This document shows positions 7,493-15,505 of a DNA stretch of 64,000 bases, piece after piece. Under the pieces are notes generated by a model, which saw nothing but the letters and a program-made list of their open reading frames with translations, was not told the DNA's origin and made no database searches. Within the stretch, counting starts at the first letter, position 1; each line of letters starts with the position of its first letter. The stretch is from assembly GCF_002237445.1 (NCBI RefSeq), contig NZ_CP022527.1:1178001-1242000 (forward strand). Reading direction: 5' to 3'. Both the position numbers and the translations under genes were made by a program. Source of the DNA: Neisseria sp. KEM232. GTDB lineage: Bacteria; Pseudomonadota; Gammaproteobacteria; Burkholderiales; Neisseriaceae.

Positions 7493-8272
7493 ATGACCCA
7501 ACCCAAACTTTCCCGATGGCGTTTTGCCCTTCGGCTTGCATCCATACATCTGCTTATCAATATCTTGGTGGCGGCCGTGGTTGCCGCATTGGTGTTTTTC
7601 GTCTGGTATCCGCAGCCTTATCCGGATTTGATGGGCGGTTTGCAGATTTTCGGTTTGATTGTGGCCGTGGACATTATATGCGGGCCGGTATTGACGTCGG
7701 TTTTGGCTAATCCGGCCAAGCCGAAACGGGAAACAGTAACGGATTTGCTGTTGGTTGGCATGATACAGGCGGCGGCGCTGCTATACGGGTTGTATACGGT
7801 GACTGCGGTGCGCCCCGTTTGGGTGGTGTTTGAAAACGACCGCTTTACGACTGTGAGCGCGGCGGAAATCGACAAAAACAGGCTGAATGAGGCTTTGCCC
7901 GAATTCCGGCAGCTGCCCTGGACGGGCGTGAAACGAATCGCCGTGCGGGATTCCAAAAGCGGAGACGAGGAGCTGGCGAGAATCGAAATGTCCATGCAGG
8001 GGATAGAACCGCGCATGCTGCCGGCTTGGTGGGAAGCGGAAAACGAAACCCACCGCGACCGCATCCGCAGCAAAATGAGGCCGGTGGCCGAACTGGAAAA
8101 ACGGTATCCCGGCCATCCCGCTTTGGCTCAGGCCATCAGTAAAAGCGGGCTGCCAAGCGCCGATTTGTATTATCTGCCGTTTACCTCACAGGAAAACAAA
8201 GACTGGACGGTGCTGCTTGATAAGAACACCGATTTCAAAGCTTTTGCGCCACTGGATGCGTTTAAGAAATAA
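7493..8272 (+). CDS. TfpX/TfpZ-family type IV pilin accessory protein
   Basis: A 259-residue inner-membrane protein recognised from the TfpX/TfpZ (FimB-like) accessory family encoded next to particular pilin genes in Pseudomonas, Acinetobacter and Neisseriaceae. Residues about 15-40 form the first membrane helix, followed by YPQPYPDLMGG, a second helix with the family motif DIICGPVLTSVL, and a third near 85-105; the remainder is a soluble domain. In Pseudomonas such proteins help assemble or surface-expose their cognate pilin. An in-frame TTG lies 12 bases upstream, but the ATG at 7493 gives the better start. It probably serves one or both neighbouring pilins. Confidence 0.8.
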   Translation: MTQPKLSRWRFALRLASIHLLINILVAAVVAALVFFVWYPQPYPDLMGGLQIFGLIVAVDIICGPVLTSVLANPAKPKRETVTDLLLVGMIQAAALLYGLYTVTAVRPVWVVFENDRFTTVSAAEIDKNRLNEALPEFRQLPWTGVKRIAVRDSKSGDEELARIEMSMQGIEPRMLPAWWEAENETHRDRIRSKMRPVAELEKRYPGHPALAQAISKSGLPSADLYYLPFTSQENKDWTVLLDKNTDFKAFAPLDAFKK

Positions 8273-8279
8273 GTTCGGC

Positions 8280-8318
8280 AAAAGGCCGTCTGAAAACTTG
8301 GTTTTCAGACGGCCTTTT
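8280..8318. terminator. Inverted DUS pair between convergent tfpZ-like gene and mrp
   Basis: AAAGGCCGTCTGAAAAC, a three-base loop and the exact complement. T runs on both strands make it a bidirectional terminator for two convergent genes. Confidence 0.85.
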
Positions 8319-8346
8319 GCCGTTTGCCCGCTTGGGCGAAAGCGCT

Positions 8347-9426
8347 TTATTCCACCACAATCTTCGGAAACGCCTTGCTGTAGTCGCGGCCTTTGTCGGC
8401 CACGGCCAGCGCGATTTGGAAAGCGGCGCCGGTGTAGATTTCGGCAACGGCCGGATGCGTGTCGAAAAGCTGCGCGGCCGATCCGTTGTCCATCGCTTCG
8501 CGCACGGCCATTTGCAGGGGGAGCCGGCCAAGCAGGGGCACGTTCAGACGGCCTGCCAGTTCTTTGCCGCCTTCGCTGCCGAACACGGCTTCGGCATGGC
8601 CGCAGTTGGAGCAGATGTGCACCGACATATTTTCCAGCACGCCGAAGATGGGAATGTTGACCTTTTCAAACATATTCACGGCCTTGCGCGCGTCGATCAG
8701 GGCAATGTCCTGCGGCGTAGTGACAACCACCGAGCCGGTGACGGGGATTTTCTGCGACAGGGTAAGCTGGATGTCGCCCGTGCCCGGCGGCAGATCGACG
8801 AAGAGATAGTCCACATCGTCCCATTCGCTTTGGAACAAAAGCTGCTGCAAAGCCTGGCTGACCATCGGCCCGCGCCAGACGACGGCCTGGTCGGTGTCGA
8901 CGAGAAAGCCGATGGACATGACTTGGATGCCGCCCTGCGCTTCGACGGGAATCAGCTTTTTGTTCTGCTGGTCGGGCTTGCGTTCGGCCACGCCGAGCAT
9001 GGTGGGTTGGCTGGGGCCGTAGAGGTCGGCATCGAGCACGCCGACGCGCGCGCCCATGCGTGCCATGGCGGTGGCGAGATTGGCGGTGGTGGTGGACTTG
9101 CCGACGCCGCCTTTGCCGGAGGCAACGGCGATGATGTTTTTCACGCCTTTGATGGTGGCGATGCCGGGCTGGACTTTGTGGGTGACGATGTCGGCGGACA
9201 GGTGCAGATGGATGGTGTCGCCGCAGCCCGCGTCGGCCAAGGCCGTCTGAACCGACTCGGCAAGCTGCGCTTTGATGTGGTTGTAGGGAAAGCCGAAAAC
9301 GATTTCGACGTGCAGGCCGTCTTTTTCGTTGCGCACGTCTTTCACGGCCTTTTCGCCGCCCAGCGTGCGCTCCGTGCCGGGGATGGCAACGGCGGCGAGG
9401 GCTTGGCGGTAAGTTTCTGTATTCAT
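8347..9426 (-). CDS. mrp: Mrp/NBP35-family iron-sulfur cluster carrier ATPase (ApbC)
   Basis: Cytoplasmic P-loop NTPase that binds and transfers 4Fe-4S clusters to apoproteins. The 359 residues comprise an N-terminal MIP18/DUF59 domain (about 1-85), a deviant Walker A, SGKGGVGKST, at 103-112, and the cluster-binding CxxC in CSNCGH near residue 240 toward the C-terminal half. Length and domain order match ApbC. It runs opposite to the pilin island and shares a bidirectional terminator with it. An inverted DUS pair separates it from gcvT upstream on the same strand, so it is probably monocistronic. Confidence 0.95.
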   Translation of the reverse strand: MNTETYRQALAAVAIPGTERTLGGEKAVKDVRNEKDGLHVEIVFGFPYNHIKAQLAESVQTALADAGCGDTIHLHLSADIVTHKVQPGIATIKGVKNIIAVASGKGGVGKSTTTANLATAMARMGARVGVLDADLYGPSQPTMLGVAERKPDQQNKKLIPVEAQGGIQVMSIGFLVDTDQAVVWRGPMVSQALQQLLFQSEWDDVDYLFVDLPPGTGDIQLTLSQKIPVTGSVVVTTPQDIALIDARKAVNMFEKVNIPIFGVLENMSVHICSNCGHAEAVFGSEGGKELAGRLNVPLLGRLPLQMAVREAMDNGSAAQLFDTHPAVAEIYTGAAFQIALAVADKGRDYSKAFPKIVVE

Positions 9427-9534
9427 TTTGTTATCCTTTCCTGTTGACGGTTTGCCGCAAGCGGCACGACGCGGCGCATTTTAGCAGATTCCCCGTGTTT
9501 CAGACGGCCTTGGGCGAGACGCGGCGGCGCGGCA

Positions 9535-9580
9535 AAAGGCCGTCTGAAAACCCTGTTTTGGGTTTTCAGACGGCCTCTTT
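9535..9580. terminator. Inverted DUS pair after gcvT
   Basis: AAAGGCCGTCTGAAAACCC and its complement (with CTC replacing one position) surround a TGTTTT loop. It lies directly downstream of gcvT on the minus strand. Confidence 0.8.
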
Positions 9581-9594
9581 GCTGCCAACAATCT

Positions 9595-10692
9595 TTAGTC
9601 AAACTGCTTTTGCCCGTTGCGTACAAACGGCAGTTTCAACACGCGCACATCGGCTTCTTTGCCGCGAATGACGACTTTGGCCGCATCGCCGTCAAAATCT
9701 TTGGGTACGCGGGCGATGGCGATGGATTGTTTGAGGCTGGGCGAGAACACGCCGCTGGTGGTGATGCCGCGCCCTGCGTCGGTTACCACTTCCATATGGT
9801 CGCGCAACACGCCGCCTTTGGCGAGCAGCAGACCGACCTGTTTTACGGCTACGCCTTTTTCTTTCAGGGCAAGGAGCGCGGCTTTGCCGACGAAATCGCG
9901 CGCTTCGTCTTTCAAATCCACCGTCCAGCCCATGCCGGCTTCCAGCGGGCTCACGTCGTCGTCCATATCGTTGCCGTAGAGGTTCATGCCCGCTTCCATA
10001 CGCAGGGTGTCGCGCGCGCCGAGGCCGCAGGGTTTCACGCCTGCCGCTTCGAGGGCTTTGAAAAACGCGGTGGCTTCGCTGCCAGGCAGGATGACTTCCA
10101 CGCCGTCTTCGCCGGTGTAGCCGGTGCGGGCGACAAACCAGTCGTTGCCCAAATCCGCGCCTTGGAAGGGTTTGAGATTGTTCACCACGTCCGCCCATTC
10201 GGTTTTGACGGTCAGGAGTTTTTCAACCGCTTTTGGGCCTTGCACGGCGAGCATACCCAAGTCATAGCGCGGGTTGAACGCCACGCCGAATTCCGCGCCG
10301 ATTTTGTGGAACTGGGCGGTGTCTTTTTCGCGCGTCGCGCCGTTGGAGACGATGCGGTATTGGGTTTCGGCTTCGTTGGTGCGGTATACGATTAAGTCGT
10401 CAATCACGCCGCCTTTGTCGTTGAGCATGGCGGAGTAGAGGGCTTTGCCGACGAAGGCGAGCTTGGCCACGTCGTTGGCAATCAGTTTGCGGAAAAAGGC
10501 TTTGGCGTTGGCACCGGCCACGTCGGTAACCAGCATATGCGATACGTCGAACATACCCGCGTCGGTACGCACGGCTTCGTGTTCGGCGATTTGCGAGCCG
10601 TAGTGGATGGGCAGCTCCCAGCCGGCAAAGTCGATGAGTTTTGCGCCCGCGTCGATATGGGCTTGATGAAAAGGCGTGGTGTTCAGGGTCAT
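9595..10692 (-). CDS. gcvT: Glycine cleavage system T protein (aminomethyltransferase)
   Basis: Tetrahydrofolate-dependent T protein of the glycine cleavage system, releasing ammonia from aminomethyl-lipoyl H protein and forming 5,10-methylene-THF. It is 365 residues, full length. The N-terminal FHQAHIDAGAKLIDFAGWELP segment (only the family position, about residues 8-28, is diagnostic), the FDVSHM motif near 48 and the ARDTLRMEAGMNLYGNDMD region near 227-245 carry the folate-site residues, including the catalytic aspartate. gcvH and gcvP are not adjacent. It is divergent from an Lrp/AsnC regulator, a family that often controls gcv genes, making local regulation plausible. No glycine riboswitch was recognised upstream. 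Confidence 0.95.
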   Translation of the reverse strand: MTLNTTPFHQAHIDAGAKLIDFAGWELPIHYGSQIAEHEAVRTDAGMFDVSHMLVTDVAGANAKAFFRKLIANDVAKLAFVGKALYSAMLNDKGGVIDDLIVYRTNEAETQYRIVSNGATREKDTAQFHKIGAEFGVAFNPRYDLGMLAVQGPKAVEKLLTVKTEWADVVNNLKPFQGADLGNDWFVARTGYTGEDGVEVILPGSEATAFFKALEAAGVKPCGLGARDTLRMEAGMNLYGNDMDDDVSPLEAGMGWTVDLKDEARDFVGKAALLALKEKGVAVKQVGLLLAKGGVLRDHMEVVTDAGRGITTSGVFSPSLKQSIAIARVPKDFDGDAAKVVIRGKEADVRVLKLPFVRNGQKQFD

Positions 10693-10858
10693 GGGTTTCT
10701 CCGTTTGCGGTTTCAGACGGCCTGATTATAGCGGCGCGCCCTGCGGAAACAAGCGTTTCTTTACATTTGGCGGCAATGTGGCGGCAAATGCGGTGTTTTA
10801 TGCGTCAAAGGCCGTCTGAGAGACATTTAATTTTTAAAGAGGGCGGAAATTTAATCTA

Positions 10859-10887
10859 TTGTGCGTTAACGGAATTTACCTTATATT
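10859..10887 (+). promoter_or_regulatory. Probable sigma-70 promoter of the Lrp/AsnC gene
   Basis: TTGTGC at 10859-10864 and TATATT at 10882-10887 are separated by exactly 17 bases. A start near 10894 would put the 44-bp hairpin repeat (10901-10944) at the very beginning of the leader. Confidence 0.6.
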
Positions 10888-10900
10888 CTCCCAACGCCCC

Positions 10901-10944
10901 GGGCTGTTGACATTCGGCTTGCAAGGCTGATTGTCAGCAGACCC
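10901..10944. repeat. Internally deleted 44-bp copy of the 162-bp inverted-repeat element
   Basis: GGGCTGTTGACA at the left and TGTCAGCAGACCC at the right are imperfect inverted ends; the interior TTCGGCTTGCAAGGCTGAT joins the two ends of the longer element at 24663-24824 with its middle missing. It occupies the leader of the Lrp/AsnC gene, 39 bases before the ATG, and can fold into one hairpin. Confidence 0.6.
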
Positions 10945-10983
10945 TGAGGCGGCCGACAACAGAAGAAAAAAAGGAAAAACTGC

Positions 10984-11469
10984 ATGACACAGATTACTTT
11001 GGACAAAACCGACCTGAAAATCCTGCAAGTGCTGCAAAGCAACGGCAGGCTCTCCAATGTCGAACTCTCCGAGCGGGTGGCGCTGTCGCCCTCGCCCTGC
11101 CTGCGCCGCGTCAAGCATCTGGAAGACGCGGGCGTGATCCGCTATCACGCCGCGCTTTTGTCGGCAAAAACCCTGCAACTGGATTTGCAGGTGTTTATCC
11201 GCGTTGCCATCGACAAATCCGTCGACGCGCGGGCGCGGTTTTCGCAGGCCGTCAAAGGCTGGCCGCAGGTGCTCAGCTGCTTTGCGCTGACGGGGGAAAC
11301 CGATTATCTGCTGCACGCCTTTTTCCCCGACATGGCCGCCTTCTCCCATTTCGTGCTCGACACGCTGCTATCGCATCCCGGCGTTCAGGACGCCAAATCC
11401 AGCTTCGTGCTCGACGAGCTGAAAAACACCACCGTCCTGCCGCTGGCACACCTCCAACCCGCGCAGTAA
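10984..11469 (+). CDS. Lrp/AsnC-family transcriptional regulator
   Basis: A 161-residue feast/famine regulator. Residues about 5-65 hold the winged helix-turn-helix (LDKTDLKILQVLQSNGRLSN, then SPSPCLRRVKHLEDAG), and about 70-150 the RAM/AsnC ligand-binding domain that senses amino acids and forms octamers. Ribosome site AAGGAAAA precedes the ATG. It is divergent from gcvT, 291 bases away, and followed 73 bases later by a 2-hydroxyacid dehydrogenase that may be co-transcribed. The ligand and regulon are not deducible; branched-chain amino acids or glycine/serine metabolism are reasonable guesses given the neighbours. Confidence 0.9.
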   Translation: MTQITLDKTDLKILQVLQSNGRLSNVELSERVALSPSPCLRRVKHLEDAGVIRYHAALLSAKTLQLDLQVFIRVAIDKSVDARARFSQAVKGWPQVLSCFALTGETDYLLHAFFPDMAAFSHFVLDTLLSHPGVQDAKSSFVLDELKNTTVLPLAHLQPAQ

Positions 11470-11542
11470 CCGTTTTCCGATGCCGCCTGATTTTCTTTAG
11501 ACGGCCTTTTCAGACGGCTTCTTTCCCATAAGGAGCATTCCC

Positions 11543-12496
11543 ATGAGCAGCAAAATCGTTTTTTTAGACCGCGGCACGCTGCCGGACGACGATGTTTTCC
11601 GTTTCACCTTCCCGCACGAAATTTCCGACTACGCGCAAACCGCCGCCGCCGACACCGCCCTGCGCTTGGCGGGCGCGCGCATCGCCGCCACCAACAAAGT
11701 CCGCATCAGCGCCGAAGACATCGCCGCCAATCCGCAGCTGGAAATGATCGCCGTGTGCGCCACCGGCTGCGACCATATCGACCTGGCCGCCGCCCGCGCC
11801 GCCGGTATCGCCGTCTGCAACGTGCCCGCCTACGGCAGCGAATCCGTTGCCGAACACGCCTTTATGCTGATGATCGCCCTGATGCGCAACCTGCCCGCCT
11901 ACCGCCGCGACATCGCCGCCGGTATGTGGCAGCAGTCGCCCTTTTTCTGCCATTTCGGCGCGCCCCTGCGCGATTTGAACGGCAAAACCCTGGCCGTGTT
12001 CGGGCGCGGCAGCATCGGCCGCACGCTGGCCGGATACGCCCGCGCCTTCGGCATGGAAGTGCTGTTTGCCGAACACAAAAACGCCGCCGCCGTGCGCGAG
12101 GGCTACGTTTCCTTTGCCGAAGCCCTGCGCCGCGCCGACGTGCTGTCGCTGCACTGCCCGCTCACGCCCGACACGCGGCTGATGATAGGCGAGGACGAAT
12201 TGCGCGCCCTGAAACCCGGCGCCGTCCTTATCAACTGCGGGCGCGGCGGCCTGGTGGACGAAACTGCCCTGCTGGCCGCGCTCAAATACGGCACGCTCGG
12301 CGGCGCGGGCATCGACGTGCTCTCGCAAGAGCCGCCCGCAGAGGGCAACCCGCTTTTGTCGGCCAATCTGCCGCACCTGATTGTCACGCCGCACATCGCC
12401 TGGGGCAGCAGCGAGGCGCGGCGCAAAATGTGCGAAATCATCGCCGCCAACATCGAAGCCTTCGCCGCAGGCAGGCCGCAAAACGTCGTTGCCTAG
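11543..12496 (+). CDS. D-2-hydroxyacid dehydrogenase (glycerate dehydrogenase/hydroxypyruvate reductase type)
   Basis: NAD(P)-dependent reductase of 317 residues. The nucleotide-binding GxGxxG is GRGSIG (about residues 153-158). Catalytic residues of the family are visible: arginine in INCGRGGLVDE (near 234), glutamate in SQEPPAEGNPL (near 264) and histidine in VTPHIAWGS (near 283). The substrate-loop sequence and the CATGCDHIDLAAAR segment near 72 resemble hydroxypyruvate/glycerate dehydrogenases (HprA). The strong ribosome site AAGGAG and the preceding lrp gene suggest a two-gene unit. It ends at a DUS hairpin terminator. Confidence 0.85.
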   Translation: MSSKIVFLDRGTLPDDDVFRFTFPHEISDYAQTAAADTALRLAGARIAATNKVRISAEDIAANPQLEMIAVCATGCDHIDLAAARAAGIAVCNVPAYGSESVAEHAFMLMIALMRNLPAYRRDIAAGMWQQSPFFCHFGAPLRDLNGKTLAVFGRGSIGRTLAGYARAFGMEVLFAEHKNAAAVREGYVSFAEALRRADVLSLHCPLTPDTRLMIGEDELRALKPGAVLINCGRGGLVDETALLAALKYGTLGGAGIDVLSQEPPAEGNPLLSANLPHLIVTPHIAWGSSEARRKMCEIIAANIEAFAAGRPQNVVA

Positions 12497-12511
12497 ACAA
12501 AACTCCGTGAC

Positions 12512-12544
12512 AAAAGGCCGTCTGAAAGTTTCAGACGGCCTTTT
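12512..12544. terminator. Inverted DUS pair after the 2-hydroxyacid dehydrogenase
   Basis: CAAAAGGCCGTCTGAAA directly abuts its complement, ending in TTTT on the plus strand. Confidence 0.8.
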
Positions 12545-12602
12545 CGCATCCGCTTTTTGTTAAAATCGCGCCTTTCCAACCATCCCTTTAAAGCAGACAA
12601 AA

Positions 12603-12992
12603 ATGGACAACTCTTTGGAAAACGCTTCCGATCGCGAAAAACAGCGCAATTTCCTTTATCTGATTTACGCCCTGTATATCGTCACCATCTTTACTGCCGG
12701 TCTGGCGGCGCTGATCGGCGTCATTGTCGCCTACGCCAAGCGCGACACGGTGAGCGACGCCGTCTGTTCTACCCACATCCCCTATCTGATCCGCACCTTT
12801 TGGGGCTCGATTTTCGGCTTTGTCGGCGTGCCGATACTGCTGATGTTTTTGAGTTATGTGGTTGAGTTTCCCCTGTTTTTCCTCTATCCGCTGGTCGGCC
12901 TCACCGGCCTGTGGTATCTCTTCCGCGTCATTTACGGCCTGGTGCGCCTGATCGACAACCGGGCGGTCAACCCCTACGGCTGGCTGGTGTAA
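12603..12992 (+). CDS. DUF4870-family small membrane protein
   Basis: A 129-residue integral membrane protein. Predicted helices lie at about residues 20-45 (LIYALYIVTIFTAGLAALIG), 63-90 and 92-115, the arrangement of the DUF4870/Tic20-like family found in many proteobacteria with unknown function. The stretch TVSDAVCSTHIPYLIRTFWGS between helices 1 and 2 is characteristic (about residues 50-70). No catalytic residues are evident. It precedes the pgl-like glycosylation genes by 24 bases and could be translated from the same transcript. The ATG at 12603 is preceded by a weak ribosome site. Confidence 0.7.
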   Translation: MDNSLENASDREKQRNFLYLIYALYIVTIFTAGLAALIGVIVAYAKRDTVSDAVCSTHIPYLIRTFWGSIFGFVGVPILLMFLSYVVEFPLFFLYPLVGLTGLWYLFRVIYGLVRLIDNRAVNPYGWLV

Positions 12993-13016
12993 ACCGCCTT
13001 TCAGACGGCCTTTCCC

Positions 13017-14186
13017 ATGAACATCCTGATCGCCGCCCCCTTCTGCTCGCTGCCCGGCGAGCCTTATTTCAACCGCTTCCGCTATCTGGCCGAGCGGCTT
13101 TCCGAGCGGCACGGCGTCACCCTGCTCACCAGCCGTTTCCGCCATTTCGACAAATCTTTCAGACGGCCTGAGGACGCCGCCGCCGCGTCGCAAGGCCGTC
13201 TGAAAGTCGTGTTGCTCGACGAAACGGGCTATGAGAAAAACGTCTCGATAGGCCGTCTGAAAAGCCACCACGCCTTTGTCCGCCACCTCGACCGTTGGCT
13301 GGCATCACAGGCGGCGGGGGCGTTTGACGCGGTGTATTCCGCCTACCCGCTGATTGCCTCCAACCTCGTACTCGGGCGGCACAAAGCCCGTTTGGGCTAT
13401 AAGCTGATTATCGATGTGCAGGACGTGTGGCCGGAATCGTTTTCCGCCGTGCTGCCCGCGCTGAAAAAACTGCCGCCGCGCCTTGTCCCCTTTGGCCGCA
13501 AGGCCGACCGCGCCTATGCCTGCGCCGACGCGCTGGCCGCCGTGTCGCACACCTATCTTGCCCGCGCCCGCGCCGCCAATCCCGCCGTGCCGCACGAAGC
13601 CGTGTACATCGGCGCCGATTTCGCCGCCGTCGCCGCCGCGCCCGCGCAAACCTTCGCCGACAAGAAAACCTGCCTGTTCTACCTCGGCACGCTCAGCCAC
13701 AGCTACGACGTCGAAACCGTCTGCCGCGGCGTGCGGCTGGCGCAGGCGCGCGGCGAAGCGGCCGAACTGCACATCTGCGGCGGCGGCGGCGATTTCGACC
13801 GCCTGCGCGCGGCCTACGGCGGCGGGGGCATCGTCTTCCACGGCTACCTGCCCTACGGCGATATGCTGTCGCTGGCCAAAGGCTGCGACATCGCCGTCAA
13901 CGCCATCCACGGCCACGCGCCGCAAACCGTCACCAACAAACTGTCCGACTACATGGCGCTGCAAAAACCGATACTCAACAGCCAAGAAGACCCCGAAGTG
14001 CGCCGCCTGCTGCACCTGCTGCCGCACGAACACTACACATCGGGCGATGCCGAAAGCTTCGCCGCCGCCTTAGGCCGTCTGAAAAACAACGCTGCCCCCT
14101 TTCAGACGGCCGAAATCGCCCGCCTGTTCGACCGCGAACAGTCCTACCGCCGCCTGATCGGCCTGATAGAAGGAAGCCTGCCGTGA
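13017..14186 (+). CDS. Glycosyltransferase, family 4 (GT-B fold)
   Basis: A 389-residue GT-B glycosyltransferase. The N-terminal acceptor half begins MNILIAAPFCSLPGEPYFNR; the C-terminal Rossmann half carries a glycine-rich stretch (HICGGGGDFDRLR, near 247-259) and the donor-binding region NAIHGHAPQTVTNKLSDYMA (near 298-317). By position it probably adds a sugar to an undecaprenyl-linked glycan built by the genes downstream. The start of the next gene overlaps this stop (GTGA), indicating translational coupling. The gene contains five DUS in coding frame, encoding peptides such as FRRP, GRLK and FQTA, an unusually high density. Confidence 0.8.
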   Translation: MNILIAAPFCSLPGEPYFNRFRYLAERLSERHGVTLLTSRFRHFDKSFRRPEDAAAASQGRLKVVLLDETGYEKNVSIGRLKSHHAFVRHLDRWLASQAAGAFDAVYSAYPLIASNLVLGRHKARLGYKLIIDVQDVWPESFSAVLPALKKLPPRLVPFGRKADRAYACADALAAVSHTYLARARAANPAVPHEAVYIGADFAAVAAAPAQTFADKKTCLFYLGTLSHSYDVETVCRGVRLAQARGEAAELHICGGGGDFDRLRAAYGGGGIVFHGYLPYGDMLSLAKGCDIAVNAIHGHAPQTVTNKLSDYMALQKPILNSQEDPEVRRLLHLLPHEHYTSGDAESFAAALGRLKNNAAPFQTAEIARLFDREQSYRRLIGLIEGSLP

Positions 14187-14794
14187 ACGACGCCGCCAAA
14201 CGCACCTTCGATATTGCCGCCGCCGCCGCCCTGCTGCTGTGCCTCGCGCCGCTCTTCGCCCTCCTCGCCTGGCTGATCCGCCGCCGCCTCGGCTCGCCCG
14301 TGCTGTTTTGCCAAACCCGCCCGGGCAGGCACGGCCGCCTGTTCACCATGTACAAATTCCGTACCATGCGCGACGCGGCCGACGAACACGGCCATCCCCT
14401 GCCCGACGGCGAACGCCTCACCCCCTTCGGCCGCAAACTGCGCGCCGCCAGCCTCGACGAGCTGCCCGAATTGTGGAACGTTTTGAAAGGCGACATGAGC
14501 CTGGTCGGCCCGCGCCCGCTGCTGCCTGAATACCTGCCGCTCTACAACGCCGAACAAAGCCGCCGCCACGAAGTGCGCCCCGGCATCACCGGCTGGGCGC
14601 AGGTCAACGGCCGCAACGCGGTTTCCTGGCCGGAAAAATTCCGCCTCGACGTGTGGTATGTCGACCACCGCTCGTTTGGGCTCGACCTGAAAATCCTGCT
14701 GCTAACGGTGAAAAAAGTCTTCGCCCGCGACGGCATCAATGCCGAGGGCGAGGCCACGGCGGCGAAGTTTGAGGGCAACGGCGAAGAGGAGTGA
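14183..14794 (+). CDS. Undecaprenyl-phosphate sugar phosphotransferase (PglB N-terminal domain type)
   Basis: A 203-residue monotopic phosphoglycosyltransferase of the bacterial sugar transferase family (PglC of Campylobacter; N-terminal half of neisserial PglB). An N-terminal re-entrant helix covers residues about 9-33. Family signatures are YKFRTMRDAAD near 55-65, the catalytic Asp-Glu in SLDELPELWNVLKGDMS near 93-109, VGPRPLLPEY near 111 and RPGITGWAQVNGRN near 132-145. It transfers a phosphosugar, probably a diacetamido-trideoxyhexose, to undecaprenyl phosphate. The GTG start overlaps the preceding stop by four bases. Usual neisserial PglB also carries an acetyltransferase domain; here it stops after the first domain. 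Confidence 0.88.
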   Translation: MNDAAKRTFDIAAAAALLLCLAPLFALLAWLIRRRLGSPVLFCQTRPGRHGRLFTMYKFRTMRDAADEHGHPLPDGERLTPFGRKLRAASLDELPELWNVLKGDMSLVGPRPLLPEYLPLYNAEQSRRHEVRPGITGWAQVNGRNAVSWPEKFRLDVWYVDHRSFGLDLKILLLTVKKVFARDGINAEGEATAAKFEGNGEEE

Positions 14795-14826
14795 ATCCTT
14801 GCCGCGACAGACAAACGGAAACAAAA

Positions 14827-15279
14827 ATGACCGCAGACGAAATGTGGCAGGCATTCCGCCAAGCCAACCCACACATCACCGATAAAATGCAAAGCTGGCA
14901 GTTCGGCGAAAAAGCCGACCTGCTGGCCGATTTGGTGCTGCGCGGCGAAAAAACCGCCACTTCCTCGGCGCACGCGCTGTATGCCGCCGAGGGCGAGCCG
15001 CTGCCGCAGGCGGGCAGCTTCCATGTAATAGAAGACGGCGGCGGCCGCGCCGTGTGCATCGTCGAAATCACCCGCGTGCGCGTCGAAGCCTTCTGCCGCG
15101 TACCGGCGGAACACGCAGCACGCGAAGGCGAGGGCGACAAATCTTTGGAATACTGGCGGCGCGTCCACCGCGCGGCCTTTACGCAATGGCTGGCCGAAGC
15201 GGGTTTGGCGTTTGCCGAAAACAGCCCCATCGTGCTGGAAGAATTCCGCAGAGTCTGGCCGCTTGCGCAGGCCGTCTGA
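14827..15279 (+). CDS. ASCH-domain protein
   Basis: A 150-residue protein of the ASCH superfamily (PUA-like fold), proposed to bind RNA or nucleotides. It opens with WQAFRQANPHI, followed by SWQFGEKADLLADLVLRGEKTATSS (residues about 23-47), in which GEKT-x-T is the family signature, and ends with an acidic IVLEEFRRVWP. A GTG at 14791 overlapping the preceding stop (GTGA) would add 12 residues; the ATG at 14827 gives the usual family N-terminus and was preferred. It has no obvious link with glycosylation although it separates two pgl-like genes. The C-terminal A-V and stop come from a DUS. Confidence 0.75.
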   Translation: MTADEMWQAFRQANPHITDKMQSWQFGEKADLLADLVLRGEKTATSSAHALYAAEGEPLPQAGSFHVIEDGGGRAVCIVEITRVRVEAFCRVPAEHAAREGEGDKSLEYWRRVHRAAFTQWLAEAGLAFAENSPIVLEEFRRVWPLAQAV

Positions 15280-15337
15280 ACGCGCAGCCAAAAACCGCAC
15301 AAAGCACTTTTCAGACGGCCTCCCGAGCGCAACAGAT

Positions 15338-15367
15338 GTAGGGTGTGTGCCGCAGGCACGCACGCGG
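15338..15367 (+). repeat. GTAG-foot REP-like hairpin, GTGTGTGCC type
   Basis: GTAGG followed by GTGTGTGCC-GCA-GGCACGCAC. The same type recurs at 61802-61827 with a different loop. Confidence 0.55.
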
Positions 15368-15428
15368 ATACGGAAAATTTAAGCGGCAACAGCAGCCGAA
15401 ACCGCCAACTGCTTCCCCAAGCGGCGTC

Positions 15429-15448
15429 ATTCCCGCATAGGTGGGAGT
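15429..15448. repeat. dRS3-type repeat, one mismatch
   Basis: ATTCCC-N8-GGGAGT, one base from the neisserial dRS3 consensus ATTCCC-N8-GGGAAT. It lies in the 301-base gap 15280-15580, which otherwise holds only a DUS, a REP-like hairpin and a second dRS3. Confidence 0.6.
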
Positions 15449-15505
15449 CTTGTTTCCATTCCGTCAACCGATTGTTTATTCAAAAAATGTAGGATATCAA
15501 CCAAG

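Noticed and set aside
10693..10860. Possible glycine riboswitch upstream of gcvT
   Set aside because: No tandem aptamer-like conserved core was recognised in the upstream sequence.
14791..14826. GTG start of the ASCH protein overlapping the previous stop
   Set aside because: The geometry (GTGA) is attractive, but the added residues are not family-like and the GGAG sits too close; the ATG at 14827 was preferred.
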